This document shows positions 45,727 through 54,924 of a DNA stretch of 64,000 nucleotides, piece after piece. The stretch spans positions 372,001-436,000 of the forward strand of contig NZ_CP131913.1 of assembly GCF_030704205.1 (NCBI RefSeq). The letters are read 5' to 3'. Both the position numbers and the translations under genes were made by a program. The notes beneath the pieces are model-generated. The model was not told the DNA's origin and ran no database searches. It saw only the letters and a list, made by a program, of their open reading frames with translations. Source of the stretch: Halomonas alkalicola (GTDB taxonomy: Bacteria > Pseudomonadota > Gammaproteobacteria > Pseudomonadales > Halomonadaceae). Numbering within the stretch: position 1 is the first letter of the stretch; every line of letters starts with the position of its first letter.

Positions 45727-47295
45727 TTGACCCTCACTCGCAAGAAGCTGCCCATTGGCATCCAGACCTTCGCCGACATCATCAAGGGCGGCTACTACTA
45801 CGTCGACAAGACACCCCACATCCATCGCCTGGTGGAAGAAGGCAAGTACTACTTTCTGTCGCGGCCGCGGCGCTTCGGCAAGAGCCTGCTGGTGGACACC
45901 CTGCGCTGCCTCTTCGAGGGCCGCGAAGCCCTGTTTAACGGTCTGTACATCCACGACAAGTGGGACTGGCGAGTTCAACACCCTGTCATCCGCCTGAGCT
46001 TTGCCGATGGCGTCATCGGCAGCCGTGAGGCCCTGGACCAGCACATCAACGAGCTGCTGCAGGCCGAAGCCACACGCCATGCCGTCGCCTTCGACAACAT
46101 CTCCATTGCCGGCAGGTTTCGCGAGCTGATCCACAAGGCCCACCAACAGCATGGCCAGCGCGTCGTGATCCTGGTGGATGAGTACGACAAGCCGATCCTC
46201 GACAACCTGCTCACGCCCGAGCGCGCCCGCGAGCTGCGCGAGGGGCTCAAGAACCTCTACAGCGTGCTCAAGGATGCCGACCCGCACCTGGCCTTCGTGC
46301 TGCTCACCGGCGTCTCCAAGTTCAGCAAGGTCAGCCTCTTTTCCGGGCTAAACAACCTCAATGACATCACCCTGGATGCGCCCTTAGCCACGATCTGCGG
46401 CTACACCGACGAAGACATCGACAGCGTCTTCGCCCCAGAGCTTCAGGCGCTCGATCGCAACGAAATACGAGCCTGGTACAACGGCTACCGGTGGGGTGGA
46501 CATGAGGCCCCCTCCGTCTACAATCCCTTCGATGTCCTGTTACTATTTCAGAAGCGCCTTTTCGGCGCCTACTGGTTCGAGAGCGCCACGCCGACCTTCC
46601 TGGTCGAGGTGCTCAAGCAGCGCGGTGTCTTTACTCCAGCGCTGACTGCCTGGCATAGCCGACCGGCACTGCTGAGCCGGTTCGACGTCGATGATATCGC
46701 CACCGAGGCGCTGCTGTTCCAGACCGGCTACCTGACCATCAAGGCCATACGCGAGGAAATCCCAAACCGCCCGATCTATGCACTGGGGTTTCCCAATCAG
46801 GAGGTAGAGGCCAGTCTCAACGAAGCGCTGTTGCCGGTACTGGGCATCAACAACGACAGCCTCGACGAGCTGATGGTACGACTGCCTCGCCTGCTGAAAA
46901 CCGCCGACCTGCCAGGCCTGGAAGCCCACCTCAAGGCGCTCTTCGCCGGCCTGCCCCACGACTGGTATCGAAACAACCCGATTGCGAAGTATGAGGGGCA
47001 TTACGCCAGCGTCTTCTACAGCCACTTCGCCGCCCTGGGCCTGCGAGTCACCGTGGAAGACGCCAGCCACCACGGCCGCGTCGACATGGCCGTCGATTTT
47101 GCCGGCCACCTCTACCTGTTCGAGTTCAAGGTGGTGGAGCAGCTCCCCGAAGGCCGCGCATTACAGCAGATCAAGGACAAGGGCTACGCCGACAAGTACC
47201 GCGGCCAGGGCAAGGTGATACATCTGATCGGGGTGGAGTTTTCAAGCGACAAGCGCCAGATCGTGGGTTTCGAGGTGGAAACGGATGCAGGCTGA
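45727..47295 (+). CDS. AAA-like ATPase with PD-(D/E)XK nuclease domain (DUF1703 type)
   Basis: 522 residues from TTG 45727, chosen because GGAGG lies six bases upstream; an in-frame GTG at 45706 has none. N-terminal AAA-ATPase-like domain: GIQTFADIIKGGYYYVDKT, the arginine-rich P-loop RPRRFGKSLL (about 45-54) and Walker B VVILVDEYDKP. The C-terminal PD-(D/E)XK fold (about 415-522) has GRVDMAVDF (Asp) and LYLFEFKV (Glu-X-Lys). The family is widespread, variable in copy number and of unknown function; defence or selfish roles have been suggested. Confidence 0.85.
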   Translation: MTLTRKKLPIGIQTFADIIKGGYYYVDKTPHIHRLVEEGKYYFLSRPRRFGKSLLVDTLRCLFEGREALFNGLYIHDKWDWRVQHPVIRLSFADGVIGSREALDQHINELLQAEATRHAVAFDNISIAGRFRELIHKAHQQHGQRVVILVDEYDKPILDNLLTPERARELREGLKNLYSVLKDADPHLAFVLLTGVSKFSKVSLFSGLNNLNDITLDAPLATICGYTDEDIDSVFAPELQALDRNEIRAWYNGYRWGGHEAPSVYNPFDVLLLFQKRLFGAYWFESATPTFLVEVLKQRGVFTPALTAWHSRPALLSRFDVDDIATEALLFQTGYLTIKAIREEIPNRPIYALGFPNQEVEASLNEALLPVLGINNDSLDELMVRLPRLLKTADLPGLEAHLKALFAGLPHDWYRNNPIAKYEGHYASVFYSHFAALGLRVTVEDASHHGRVDMAVDFAGHLYLFEFKVVEQLPEGRALQQIKDKGYADKYRGQGKVIHLIGVEFSSDKRQIVGFEVETDAG

Positions 47296-47321
47296 TTCCC
47301 ACCGCCATGGGCGCTACTGCA

Positions 47322-47376
47322 TCCCAAGCCACCGAGGCTGTTGGTTCTGGTGCGAGCCACGCTCCGCGGGGCGAAT
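47322..47376. repeat. Inverted REP half
   Basis: CAAGCCACCGAGGCTGTTGG followed by CGAGCCACGCTCCGCGGGGCGAA is the reverse complement of the right half of REPIN 1/3 with its flank. It ends just before the ribosome site of the family-9 glycosyltransferase gene, so it separates this cluster from the upstream gene. Confidence 0.7.
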
Positions 47377-47406
47377 GAACCGTTCACCGACACAGAGGTA
47401 GCCGCG

Positions 47407-48483
47407 TTGTCACTTCGCAAGCGTCTAGGAAGGTCGCTGGCCGAAGCCTGGTTCGATTACGCGCCAAAGCCACTCGAGCCCGAGACCATCCGCAAGGCCG
47501 TGGTGTTCATTCCCAAATCCATCGGGGATGGCATGGCGGTCTTCCCGGTGATTCGCGCCTTGCAGGCTCGCTCGCTGGAGTGGCTGGGCATCGTCGCCTC
47601 GGCCAGGAACGCCGCGGTCTTCGAGCCGCTCCAGGGTGATGGAGTCGAGCTCTTCGTCATTCCACGAGACCGCGACTACCGCCAGGTGAGGCAAACGGCT
47701 CGTTCGATTCGCCAACGCTGCGGCCGGGTCGATCTCTGCGTCGATGCCACGCTGGCGGCCTCCTCGCCGGCGATTCATTTCGTCGGCACCCTCAAGGCAC
47801 GCATGAACCTTCAGCTCAGCAGCTCAACCATGCGAGCCTACGCCCCACTCTGCAACGAGGTGACCACCGAGCTACCCACTACCCCGCTGCCCGGCAGCTG
47901 GTCACGCCTGATGGCCCGCGCCGGCATCGCCGACGTCCCCGCCAGGTACGAGCTGCCGATCGCCGCAGAAGTGGAAGAGGAAGTCATCGCGCTGACGGCC
48001 GACCTGGGACGCTACGTGGCATTCAATCTGGACGGGAGCATACCCGAGCGCTCCATACCGCTGGACCAGGCCCGACGGCTCAGCTCCATTCTCCATCGCT
48101 CCAGCCAGCTACCGGTGGTCATCCCGTGCGCTCCTGGCGGTGAGCCAAAAGCACTGGAGCTGGCCGCCACCATGCCTGATGTCCATGTGGTACCAACCGC
48201 GCGGACCGTCCCCGTCCCGCACAGCGCGGCCATCATCAAGCACGCAGAGCTGCTGGTTTCTCCCGATACGGCCGCCATCCATATGGCCAGTGCTTTCGAT
48301 CGCCCCACCCTGGGCATCTACCTGGCCGAGCCCTCGTTCTGGCAGCCGCTGGCCACCCATAGCCGCACTGTGACAGCCTCCTCCCTACCCCTGCTCGATG
48401 ACCAGGCGTTCGAGCAGGCCCTGACCGAGCTTCTGGCGTTGCGCGCCACACCCGAACCTGCAGAAGGAAAAGCGGATTCATGA
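47407..48483 (+). CDS. Glycosyltransferase family 9 (LPS heptosyltransferase-like)
   Basis: 358 residues from TTG 47407; AGAGG lies nine bases upstream, whereas the open frame further upstream is REP sequence. GT9 pattern: FIPKSIGDGMAVFPVIRAL at the N-terminus, FNLDGSIPERSIPL, and the C-terminal HAELLVSPDTAAIHMASAFDRPTLGIY nucleotide-sugar site. Such enzymes add heptose or related sugars to the LPS core in the cytoplasm. It overlaps the next glycosyltransferase by four bases (ATGA). Confidence 0.88.
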   Translation: MSLRKRLGRSLAEAWFDYAPKPLEPETIRKAVVFIPKSIGDGMAVFPVIRALQARSLEWLGIVASARNAAVFEPLQGDGVELFVIPRDRDYRQVRQTARSIRQRCGRVDLCVDATLAASSPAIHFVGTLKARMNLQLSSSTMRAYAPLCNEVTTELPTTPLPGSWSRLMARAGIADVPARYELPIAAEVEEEVIALTADLGRYVAFNLDGSIPERSIPLDQARRLSSILHRSSQLPVVIPCAPGGEPKALELAATMPDVHVVPTARTVPVPHSAAIIKHAELLVSPDTAAIHMASAFDRPTLGIYLAEPSFWQPLATHSRTVTASSLPLLDDQAFEQALTELLALRATPEPAEGKADS

Positions 48484-49457
48484 CAGCATCGAACCCCATC
48501 CATATCTTCAACGGGTTCAGAACACCCTATGGTGGCAGCGAACAGGAAGCCTTGACCCTCTGGCGCCAACTTGCCCCCCATGCCGACGTGCACGCCTGGG
48601 CAGCCTCGTCACGGGCAGATAGCACACTGCTGGCCTCACAGGGCATCAAGGCCATCGAGCCCCACAAGGGAAATCGGCCAGGCGGCGGCACCTATGTCTT
48701 TGTCGGCTCCCACTGGCGCAACAAGCTGTGGCCCTACCTGATCCCCAAGCCCAGGCGGCTGATCTATATCTACAACACCTTTCACCCCAAACATCTCGAG
48801 CTCACGCAGCGCATGCCGCGCCTGCTCGGCTGGCCATCGGCAGAGCATGTAGTGATCTCGGAGTTCCAACGCCGAGAGCTCGGCATCCGGGCGGAGGCGC
48901 ATCCATCGCCTATCGACCTGGCCACCTTCGCACCCGCATCACGGCGTGCTCCGGGCCCCCTGCGCATAGGCCGCATGAGCCGAGATACACCGGACAAGCA
49001 CGACGAGGAGGATAGTGCCGTCTATCAGCAGCTGGCAGAGAGGGGCATCGAGGTGATCCTCCAGGGCGCCACCTCGATTCAGTCTCGACTTTCCAGGCAC
49101 CCGAACATCAAGGTTCTCCCGACGGGCGCCATGCCGGCCCGGGAATTTCTGCAGCACCTGGACATTCTCTACTATCGCTCAGGGACACATCTCGAGACGT
49201 TCGGCCGAGTGGTGTTCGAGGCGATGGCCTGCGGCATTCCCGTGGTCTGCCATCGGCGCGGCGGCTACGTCGAGCATATCCAGCATGGCGCCAACGGCCT
49301 GCTGTTTGACACCGCCGATGAGGCGCTGGAACAGCTTGGCCTGCTGATCGATTCGGTAGAGCTTCGCCGGAAGCTCGGCGAAGGTGGGCGACAGTACGCC
49401 CACCAGCTGTTCTCAGAGGCGGCCATGGGCCAACGGCTAGCGTTTTACTTACGCTGA
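48480..49457 (+). CDS. Glycosyltransferase family 4
   Basis: 325 residues, GT-B fold. N-terminal FNGFRTPYGGSEQEAL and the C-terminal EX7E motif in ETFGRVVFEAMACGIPVV, which positions the nucleotide-sugar donor. Substrate unknown; cotranscribed with the GT9 gene, so a core-oligosaccharide step is likely. The 3' end overlaps the convergent ligase-like gene by nine bases. Confidence 0.9.
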   Translation: MTASNPIHIFNGFRTPYGGSEQEALTLWRQLAPHADVHAWAASSRADSTLLASQGIKAIEPHKGNRPGGGTYVFVGSHWRNKLWPYLIPKPRRLIYIYNTFHPKHLELTQRMPRLLGWPSAEHVVISEFQRRELGIRAEAHPSPIDLATFAPASRRAPGPLRIGRMSRDTPDKHDEEDSAVYQQLAERGIEVILQGATSIQSRLSRHPNIKVLPTGAMPAREFLQHLDILYYRSGTHLETFGRVVFEAMACGIPVVCHRRGGYVEHIQHGANGLLFDTADEALEQLGLLIDSVELRRKLGEGGRQYAHQLFSEAAMGQRLAFYLR

Positions 49458-50687
49458 CTGCCCTGCTCGCCGCCAGGCCAAAGCCAGCACCAGCAGCACC
49501 CCCTGCAGGTAGGCATACATGGCGGCGATCATCTCCTGCTGCAGCAGCACCTCCGTCAGCCCGCAGACCGCCACCGAGACGGTCAACCCCAGCCCCGCCA
49601 TGGCATAGACATTCTCGCGGTCGCGCCACCAGGTGCGGGCATGATAGATGCCCGGCACCACCAGATAGCCCACCAGCGCAAGCAAGCCGATCAGCCCGCC
49701 CGTCGCCATCATCTCGAAGTACTGGCTATGGGCATGGCCCCGGCTGCTCTGGCCCACGAAGGGGGCGATCTCCCCCCGCGCCTGCAATTCGGCATTCAGC
49801 GCCTCGCGTTCCGGATAGCTCAGCCCGATCAGCGGGCGCTGCTTGAAGGCCTCCATGGCCGCGTACCAGAACTGAAACCGGTAGCCTACCGAGGTGTTGA
49901 GGTTGCCGCTCTGGATCCGCTGGACCTCCGAGATCGTCTGCTGGTAGCGCCGCTCCACCTCGGGCACCTGTGTCACGGCCAGTACGGCCACCAGTGGCAA
50001 CACAACGGCACCTGCCGCCAGCCACTTCCAGCCAAGCCGTGGCGCATAGGCAAGCCCCACCAGCAGCAGCGCCACCGGGATCACCAGCCAGGCACCCCGC
50101 GCGCCGGAAAGCAACACCGCAGCGGCAGCGGCCAGCGCCGCCAGGGCCAACCACCAGCGCCGCGGCGAGCCCGCCATCAGCACCAGGGCGAGCGTCATCA
50201 GGATGGCATTCAAATAACCGAAGTTGATGCTGAAGAGGAAGCCATCGGCACGCTGCATGCCAAGCCACTGGGTCTGATAGATGGCCAGCAGCCCACCGCC
50301 GATGGCACCCAGGATCAACCCCCTCTCCAGAAAGGCCCGGAAGCGCAACACACCCCCCTGCCCCAGCGCATGGCGCAGCATCAGGTAGATGGGAATCGTC
50401 GCCACCATATGCAGCCCGTCGCTCAAATAGCGGCTGGAGTAGTCCCCCACCACGAAGGGGCCGATCCGCCCGATCAGCAGCGCGCTGATCAGCAGCACCA
50501 CCCACCAGTCCAGCGCCATCATCTGAAAACTGTGCCGATTGGCCACCAGGTAGGCGATGCCGTAGAGCATCAGTAGCGCCACCACCACGGTGCTGCGCAC
50601 CGGCGTGGCCACCAACAGTACCAAGGCGATCATCATCGCCCAGGCATTTATCAAAAGAGCCCGGTCCCGCGAAAACATACCTGCCAT
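49449..50687 (-). CDS. O-antigen ligase/polymerase family membrane protein (WaaL-like)
   Basis: 412 residues from ATG 50687 (AAGGTG upstream; a GTG at 50708 lacks a site). About 10-12 hydrophobic helices and a periplasmic loop near 250-315 containing YRFQFWYAAMEAFKQRPLIGL and GHAHSQYFEMMATGG, the Wzy_C/WaaL signature with the conserved Arg and His. Probably joins lipid-linked O-antigen to the LPS core in the periplasm. It converges with the GT4 gene. Confidence 0.85.
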   Translation of the reverse strand: MAGMFSRDRALLINAWAMMIALVLLVATPVRSTVVVALLMLYGIAYLVANRHSFQMMALDWWVVLLISALLIGRIGPFVVGDYSSRYLSDGLHMVATIPIYLMLRHALGQGGVLRFRAFLERGLILGAIGGGLLAIYQTQWLGMQRADGFLFSINFGYLNAILMTLALVLMAGSPRRWWLALAALAAAAAVLLSGARGAWLVIPVALLLVGLAYAPRLGWKWLAAGAVVLPLVAVLAVTQVPEVERRYQQTISEVQRIQSGNLNTSVGYRFQFWYAAMEAFKQRPLIGLSYPEREALNAELQARGEIAPFVGQSSRGHAHSQYFEMMATGGLIGLLALVGYLVVPGIYHARTWWRDRENVYAMAGLGLTVSVAVCGLTEVLLQQEMIAAMYAYLQGVLLVLALAWRRAGQSA

Positions 50688-50733
50688 CAGAAAAGCACCT
50701 TGTTTCACTGATATCTCGGTACCCCGCCGCGGC

Positions 50734-51291
50734 TCAGCGCAGCCAGGTCACCCCTTCCTTCACCACCCGGGCCGGATTGCCCGCCACCACATTGCCGGCC
50801 TCCACCTTTCCCGTCACCAGGCTGGCAATGCCAACTACCGCGTTGTCGCCAATGGTGGCGCCCTTCAGCACGATGGCGCTATCGGCCAGCCAGACATGAT
50901 CGCCGATGGTGATGGAGCGCGCCGGGTTGATGCGCTGGCCGCCAGCCAGGATCTCATGCCCGTCGGAGGTCATGACCTTGACGTTGCGGGACAGCATGCC
51001 GTCACGGCCGATCACCAGCCGCGTGCCACTCTCGCGGCAGGAGAGGTAGCACCCCTCGCCGATCACCGTCTCCGCACCGATCCGCAACTCACAGCCCTCG
51101 CCATCGATCTCCAGCTGCACACCGCGCAGGTTGGCACCGGGCTCGATCACCAGCCGATTGCCGCCACCCTTGATCGAGATCCGACAGTGGCGGATCCGGG
51201 TATCCCGAGCCACCTCCAGCTCATTACCCGAAGCCACCCGAACCTTGTTGCGCAGGGCAAGCCGCCATGCTGGCATCAGTGTCGAACCCAT
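50734..51291 (-). CDS. Left-handed beta-helix (hexapeptide) acetyltransferase
   Basis: 185 residues from ATG 51291 (GCAGGAG upstream). Repeats of [LIV]-G-X4 form throughout, ending ITIGDHVWLADSAIVLKGATIGDNAVVGIASLVTG and VVAGNPARVV, the standard xenobiotic/maltose-type O-acetyltransferase end with a catalytic His near DGHEI. It likely O-acetylates a sugar of the surface polysaccharide. It follows the sugar transferase gene after a hairpin. Confidence 0.85.
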   Translation of the reverse strand: MGSTLMPAWRLALRNKVRVASGNELEVARDTRIRHCRISIKGGGNRLVIEPGANLRGVQLEIDGEGCELRIGAETVIGEGCYLSCRESGTRLVIGRDGMLSRNVKVMTSDGHEILAGGQRINPARSITIGDHVWLADSAIVLKGATIGDNAVVGIASLVTGKVEAGNVVAGNPARVVKEGVTWLR

Positions 51292-51322
51292 TGACTCTTC
51301 TCCTGCCGGGGCCAGAAACACT

Positions 51323-51345
51323 GCGGGCGCCCTGAAGGCGCCCGC
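51323..51345 (-). terminator. Hairpin between sugar-transferase and acetyltransferase genes
   Basis: Nine-bp perfect stem GCGGGCGCC / GGCGCCCGC with loop CTGAA, 22 bases after the sugar-transferase stop; on the minus strand it is followed by AGTGTTTCT. It probably attenuates rather than ends transcription. Confidence 0.5.
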
Positions 51346-51366
51346 GAAAGCCAGTTTACCATGGTT

Positions 51367-52656
51367 TTATCTTGCCCCATCTCCGGTTACGATGGTCTTC
51401 AGCGTCTTAAAGGCGATCAGGATATCCAGCCACAGCGAGAAGTGCTTGATATAGTAGAAGTCGTACTGGAGCTTGGTGGTCATGCCGTCGACCTCGGCGG
51501 CATAGCCCTGCTCCACCTGGGCCCAGCCGGAGATGCCCGGGCGCACCACGTGGCGATAGCTGAAGAACGGGACGTCACGCTCGTACCATTCCGAGAGCTC
51601 CATGGACTCGGGCCGCGGGCCGATGAAGCTCATCTCGCCCTTGATCACGTTGAAGAGCTGCGGCAGCTCATCCAGCCGGCACTTGCGGATGAAACGGCCT
51701 ACGCGGGTGATGCGGGGATCGTCTTCACCTTCCGTAAAGCCCCTACCCTTCTGATCCACGTACATGCTGCGGAACTTGTAGACTTTAAACGGCACGCCAC
51801 GAAACCCCATCCGCTGCTGGATGAAGAGCGCCGGGCCCGGGCTATCCAAGCGGATGGCGATGGCCGTGGCGAGCATCACAGGAGCCAGCAACGGCAGCAA
51901 CAACAGCGCGGCAACAAGGTCGATACTGCGCTTGAAACCCTGATAGAACAGTGAAGGCATCAGGCTGCCGTACTCGTTCTCGGTCAGGTGCTCGATCCGT
52001 ACCCGCCCGGTCAGCGACTCTTGAATCTGGCGAATGTGGTAGACTGGGATATGGTGTAGCGTGCAGCGGGCCAGGAATCGTTCCCATTCTGGACCCAGTT
52101 CGTCGGTGTGCAAGTCCGCTACCACGCCGTCGTAACGTACTTTGGCCAGATCAGGCCCTTCCAGGCAACGCAGCTCGATATCGGGCGTCGGCTTCAGGGA
52201 GGTCGCCCGGCCTAGAGGCACCACAGCGAGTTTCATTCGCCGGTAGCGCCGCCCGAGGAAGAAAGCCAGGTAGAACCAGCCCAGGCTCATCAGGAAGCTG
52301 CCGAACAACACCTGCCGGGTGTACTCCTCGCGGGTGAAGAAAAGCACCGCCACCACCAGCAGATAGGCCACCGACACCGTTGGGGCGATAAAGGCCGAGA
52401 TACGGGCGCCCGGGAAGCGGTGCATCCTCCGCAGGGTGAAGAGTATGCCCACAAAGGCGAGGCCGCAGGCCAGCAGTGTATTGCTGCGGACCGGCGGCAG
52501 AAACTCCCAAAAGCCCCAGTGCCAGCGCTCCCAGGCCGGCAGCCCCACTACCACCAAGGCGCCAACAATCAGTTGGAATGGCCACCCCAGCAACAGCGCC
52601 TCGTACCAGCGCGAGTGGCGGCGTTCGTAGCGCATGCGTTCCGTCATTTCGTTCAT
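51367..52656 (-). CDS. Undecaprenyl-phosphate sugar phosphotransferase (WbaP/WcaJ family)
   Basis: 429 residues: four N-terminal membrane helices, a cytoplasmic Rossmann-like middle domain, one more membrane segment, and the catalytic bacterial sugar-transferase domain (about 235-429) with KRSIDLVAALLLLPLLAPV, FKVYKFRSM, the Asp-Glu pair in CRLDELPQLFNV, and PGISGWAQV. It starts O-unit synthesis by moving a sugar-1-phosphate from a nucleotide sugar to the lipid carrier. Donor unknown; glucose or galactose are common. GC is as in the core genome. Confidence 0.93.
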   Translation of the reverse strand: MNEMTERMRYERRHSRWYEALLLGWPFQLIVGALVVVGLPAWERWHWGFWEFLPPVRSNTLLACGLAFVGILFTLRRMHRFPGARISAFIAPTVSVAYLLVVAVLFFTREEYTRQVLFGSFLMSLGWFYLAFFLGRRYRRMKLAVVPLGRATSLKPTPDIELRCLEGPDLAKVRYDGVVADLHTDELGPEWERFLARCTLHHIPVYHIRQIQESLTGRVRIEHLTENEYGSLMPSLFYQGFKRSIDLVAALLLLPLLAPVMLATAIAIRLDSPGPALFIQQRMGFRGVPFKVYKFRSMYVDQKGRGFTEGEDDPRITRVGRFIRKCRLDELPQLFNVIKGEMSFIGPRPESMELSEWYERDVPFFSYRHVVRPGISGWAQVEQGYAAEVDGMTTKLQYDFYYIKHFSLWLDILIAFKTLKTIVTGDGAR

Positions 52657-52702
52657 TGTCCCTCTGGCTACCCGCTCAGCCTATCCACCTCTGCCGGCAG
52701 GC

Positions 52703-53869
52703 TCAATCGCTGCCGAACAGGTCCCGAGTGTACACCTTCTCGGCAACGTCGCTGAGCTCTTCTACCATGCGGTTGCTCAGGATGACATCGGAGAGCTGCT
52801 TGAAGGCATCGAGATCACGGAACACCCGGGAGCCGTAGAAGCTCTCCTCCTGCAGCACCGGCTCATAGACCACCACCTCGATACCCTTGGCCTTGATGCG
52901 CTTCATCACGCCCTGCATGGCACTCGCACGGAAATTGTCGGACCCTGCTTTCATGATCAAGCGGTAGACCCCTACCACCTTCGGTTGGCGCTTGAGGATC
53001 TGTTCGGCGATGAAGTCCTTGCGGGTACGGTTGGCATCCACGATGGCCTGCACCATGTTGCTGGGCACGTCCTCATAGTTGGCCAGCAGCTGCTTGGTGT
53101 CCTTGGGTAGGCAGTAGCCCCCGTAGCCAAAGCTCGGGTTGTTGTAGTGGCTGCCGATGCGCGGATCGAGCCCCACACCCTCGATGATCTGGCGGGTATC
53201 CAGGCCGTGGGTCTCGGCGTAGCTGTCCAGTTCGTTGAAGTAGGCCACCCGCATGGCGAGATAGGTGTTGGCGAATAGCTTGATCGCCTCCGCCTCGGTG
53301 CTGTTGGTGAACAGCACCGGTATATCTTCCTTAACCGCCCCCTGCTTGAGCAACTCGGCAAACACCTGGGCACGTTCAGAGCGCTCCCCCACGATGATCC
53401 GGGACGGGTACAGGTTGTCATACAGCGCCCTGCCCTCGCGCAGGAACTCCGGGGAGAAGATAAGGTTTCGAGTACTGAAGTGCTCACACGCCTCCACCGT
53501 GAAACCCACCGGCACAGTAGACTTGATCACCATCACCGCTTCGGGGTTGATGGCCATCACGTCCTGGATCACGGCCTCCACGCTGGACGTATCGAAATAA
53601 TTGGTCTTCGGATCGTAGTCGGTGGGGGTGGCGATCACCACGAAGTTGGCATCCCGATAGGCCGCTTCACGATCCAGCGTCGCGGTAAACTTCAGTTGGC
53701 GGCGGGCCAGTAACTCACTGATCTCGACGTCTTCGATGGGTGAAACCCGATCATTCAGCATCGCAACCTTTTCAGGGACGACATCCAGAGCCAACACTTC
53801 ATTATGCTGAGCAAGCAGAACGGCGTTGGAGAGACCGACGTAGCCGGTACCCACTACGGCTATTTTCAT
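52703..53869 (-). CDS. ugd: UDP-glucose 6-dehydrogenase
   Basis: 388 residues, same length as E. coli Ugd. NAD-binding [12 protein letters not shown] at 4-15, catalytic Cys in [11 protein letters not shown], Lys in [10 protein letters not shown] and [19 protein letters not shown] blocks. It oxidises UDP-glucose to UDP-glucuronate for acidic polysaccharide. It lies at the edge of the low-GC cassette; GC is normal on this side and falls after its start codon. Confidence 0.95.
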   Translation of the reverse strand: MKIAVVGTGYVGLSNAVLLAQHNEVLALDVVPEKVAMLNDRVSPIEDVEISELLARRQLKFTATLDREAAYRDANFVVIATPTDYDPKTNYFDTSSVEAVIQDVMAINPEAVMVIKSTVPVGFTVEACEHFSTRNLIFSPEFLREGRALYDNLYPSRIIVGERSERAQVFAELLKQGAVKEDIPVLFTNSTEAEAIKLFANTYLAMRVAYFNELDSYAETHGLDTRQIIEGVGLDPRIGSHYNNPSFGYGGYCLPKDTKQLLANYEDVPSNMVQAIVDANRTRKDFIAEQILKRQPKVVGVYRLIMKAGSDNFRASAMQGVMKRIKAKGIEVVVYEPVLQEESFYGSRVFRDLDAFKQLSDVILSNRMVEELSDVAEKVYTRDLFGSD

Positions 53870-53959
53870 TCCATTCCCTTTTTGGTGCGGCTTCAGCCCT
53901 ACTGGCAGACGGGGCTACGGTGAATCCGCTATACTCTTGAGTCAGAACTAAAGATCATG

Positions 53960-54031
53960 ATGGCGAGTGGCTTTATTTTGTATAATCGAGATATGCCTAG
54001 CAGAGCACGATTCAAAAGGGCCACTCGCCAT
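53960..54031. repeat. Inverted repeat at the edge of the low-GC cassette
   Basis: ATGGCGAGTGGC (53960-53971) and GCCACTCGCCAT (54020-54031) form an exact 12-bp inverted repeat around a 48-base AT-rich spacer with a perfect TATAAT (53981-53986). It lies in the 265-base gap between ugd and the first low-GC gene. It may be a regulatory site or a junction scar; no gene was seen here. Confidence 0.55.
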
Positions 54032-54134
54032 GGATGAAAGCCTATCCACCCGGGTGTCTTCCTTTAATTCTTAGCAAGATGATGTATCATGATGAACATC
54101 ATCCCTGCACACACTTCATCGCCATGCAATATAA

Positions 54135-54914
54135 TTAATCAAGCATACCAAGTCTACGGGCCAATACTGGAAACTTTGTCCGCAGAAAGCCGCGAATTGC
54201 ATAGTGTGAAAAATAATATGTGGCCGTAAGAAAGCTCAGCCGCTCCACATCACGATATAAGCGCCAGTTCTCTTTAGCCATTTTTGCCTTATTCGCAGAA
54301 GTTTGATTTTTATAAACACGATACTGAGCTAAATTCTCGTTCAAGCCATAAGCATAATCAACTTCTTTCAACAACTTTAACCATGTAGCAAAATCCTCTC
54401 GCTTAGTATTAACCGGCATATAAATCTTGCCGAAAAAATCCGCATCATACATCGCCGTCAAACAACCTATAGAGCAAGTCTTCAATAAGTCAGAGTATGA
54501 AACTTTACCAGGAGCACCAATGCGCCCAAGCACCAGACCCTCTTCATCAATCTTATCATAGGCCGTATACGCAAACGGATAATTATTCGCCTGCATAAAC
54601 GCCAACTGCTTTTCTAACTTATACGGTAACCAAAGGTCGTCACTATCCAAAAAGGCAATATAACGCCCCTTCGCAACCTCAATCGCAGCATTACGTGCCA
54701 AAGCCGCGCCGGAATTTTTGGTTAATCGAATCAAATTAATCCGAGAATCTCGCTCAACAAAGGCCTTAATCATTTCAACAGAATCGTCTGTTGAAAAATC
54801 ATCAACAATAATCATCTCCCATTCGACAAATGACTGATCCAAAACAGACTGAATTGTTTCCGAAACAAACCGGGCAGAATTATGAGAAGGGGTAACTATT
54901 GATATCAAAGGCAT
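54135..54914 (-). CDS. Glycosyltransferase family 2 (first)
   Basis: 259 residues. GT-A fold: SIVTPSHNSARFVSETIQSV, MIIVDDFSTDDSVE, and the metal-binding DXD as LDSDDLW. A C-terminal membrane-proximal helix (FSHYAIRGFLRTKFP) is present. It adds a sugar to the O-unit on the cytoplasmic face. Low GC with A-rich codons unlike the genes before 53.8 kb. It follows the second GT2 gene by 10 bases. Confidence 0.9.
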   Translation of the reverse strand: MPLISIVTPSHNSARFVSETIQSVLDQSFVEWEMIIVDDFSTDDSVEMIKAFVERDSRINLIRLTKNSGAALARNAAIEVAKGRYIAFLDSDDLWLPYKLEKQLAFMQANNYPFAYTAYDKIDEEGLVLGRIGAPGKVSYSDLLKTCSIGCLTAMYDADFFGKIYMPVNTKREDFATWLKLLKEVDYAYGLNENLAQYRVYKNQTSANKAKMAKENWRLYRDVERLSFLTATYYFSHYAIRGFLRTKFPVLARRLGMLD

Positions 54915-54924
54915 ACATTTATCT

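Noticed and set aside
47341..47406. Upstream ATG/GTG start for the GT9 gene
   Set aside because: Those codons lie within REP sequence; TTG at 47407 has an AGAGG site.
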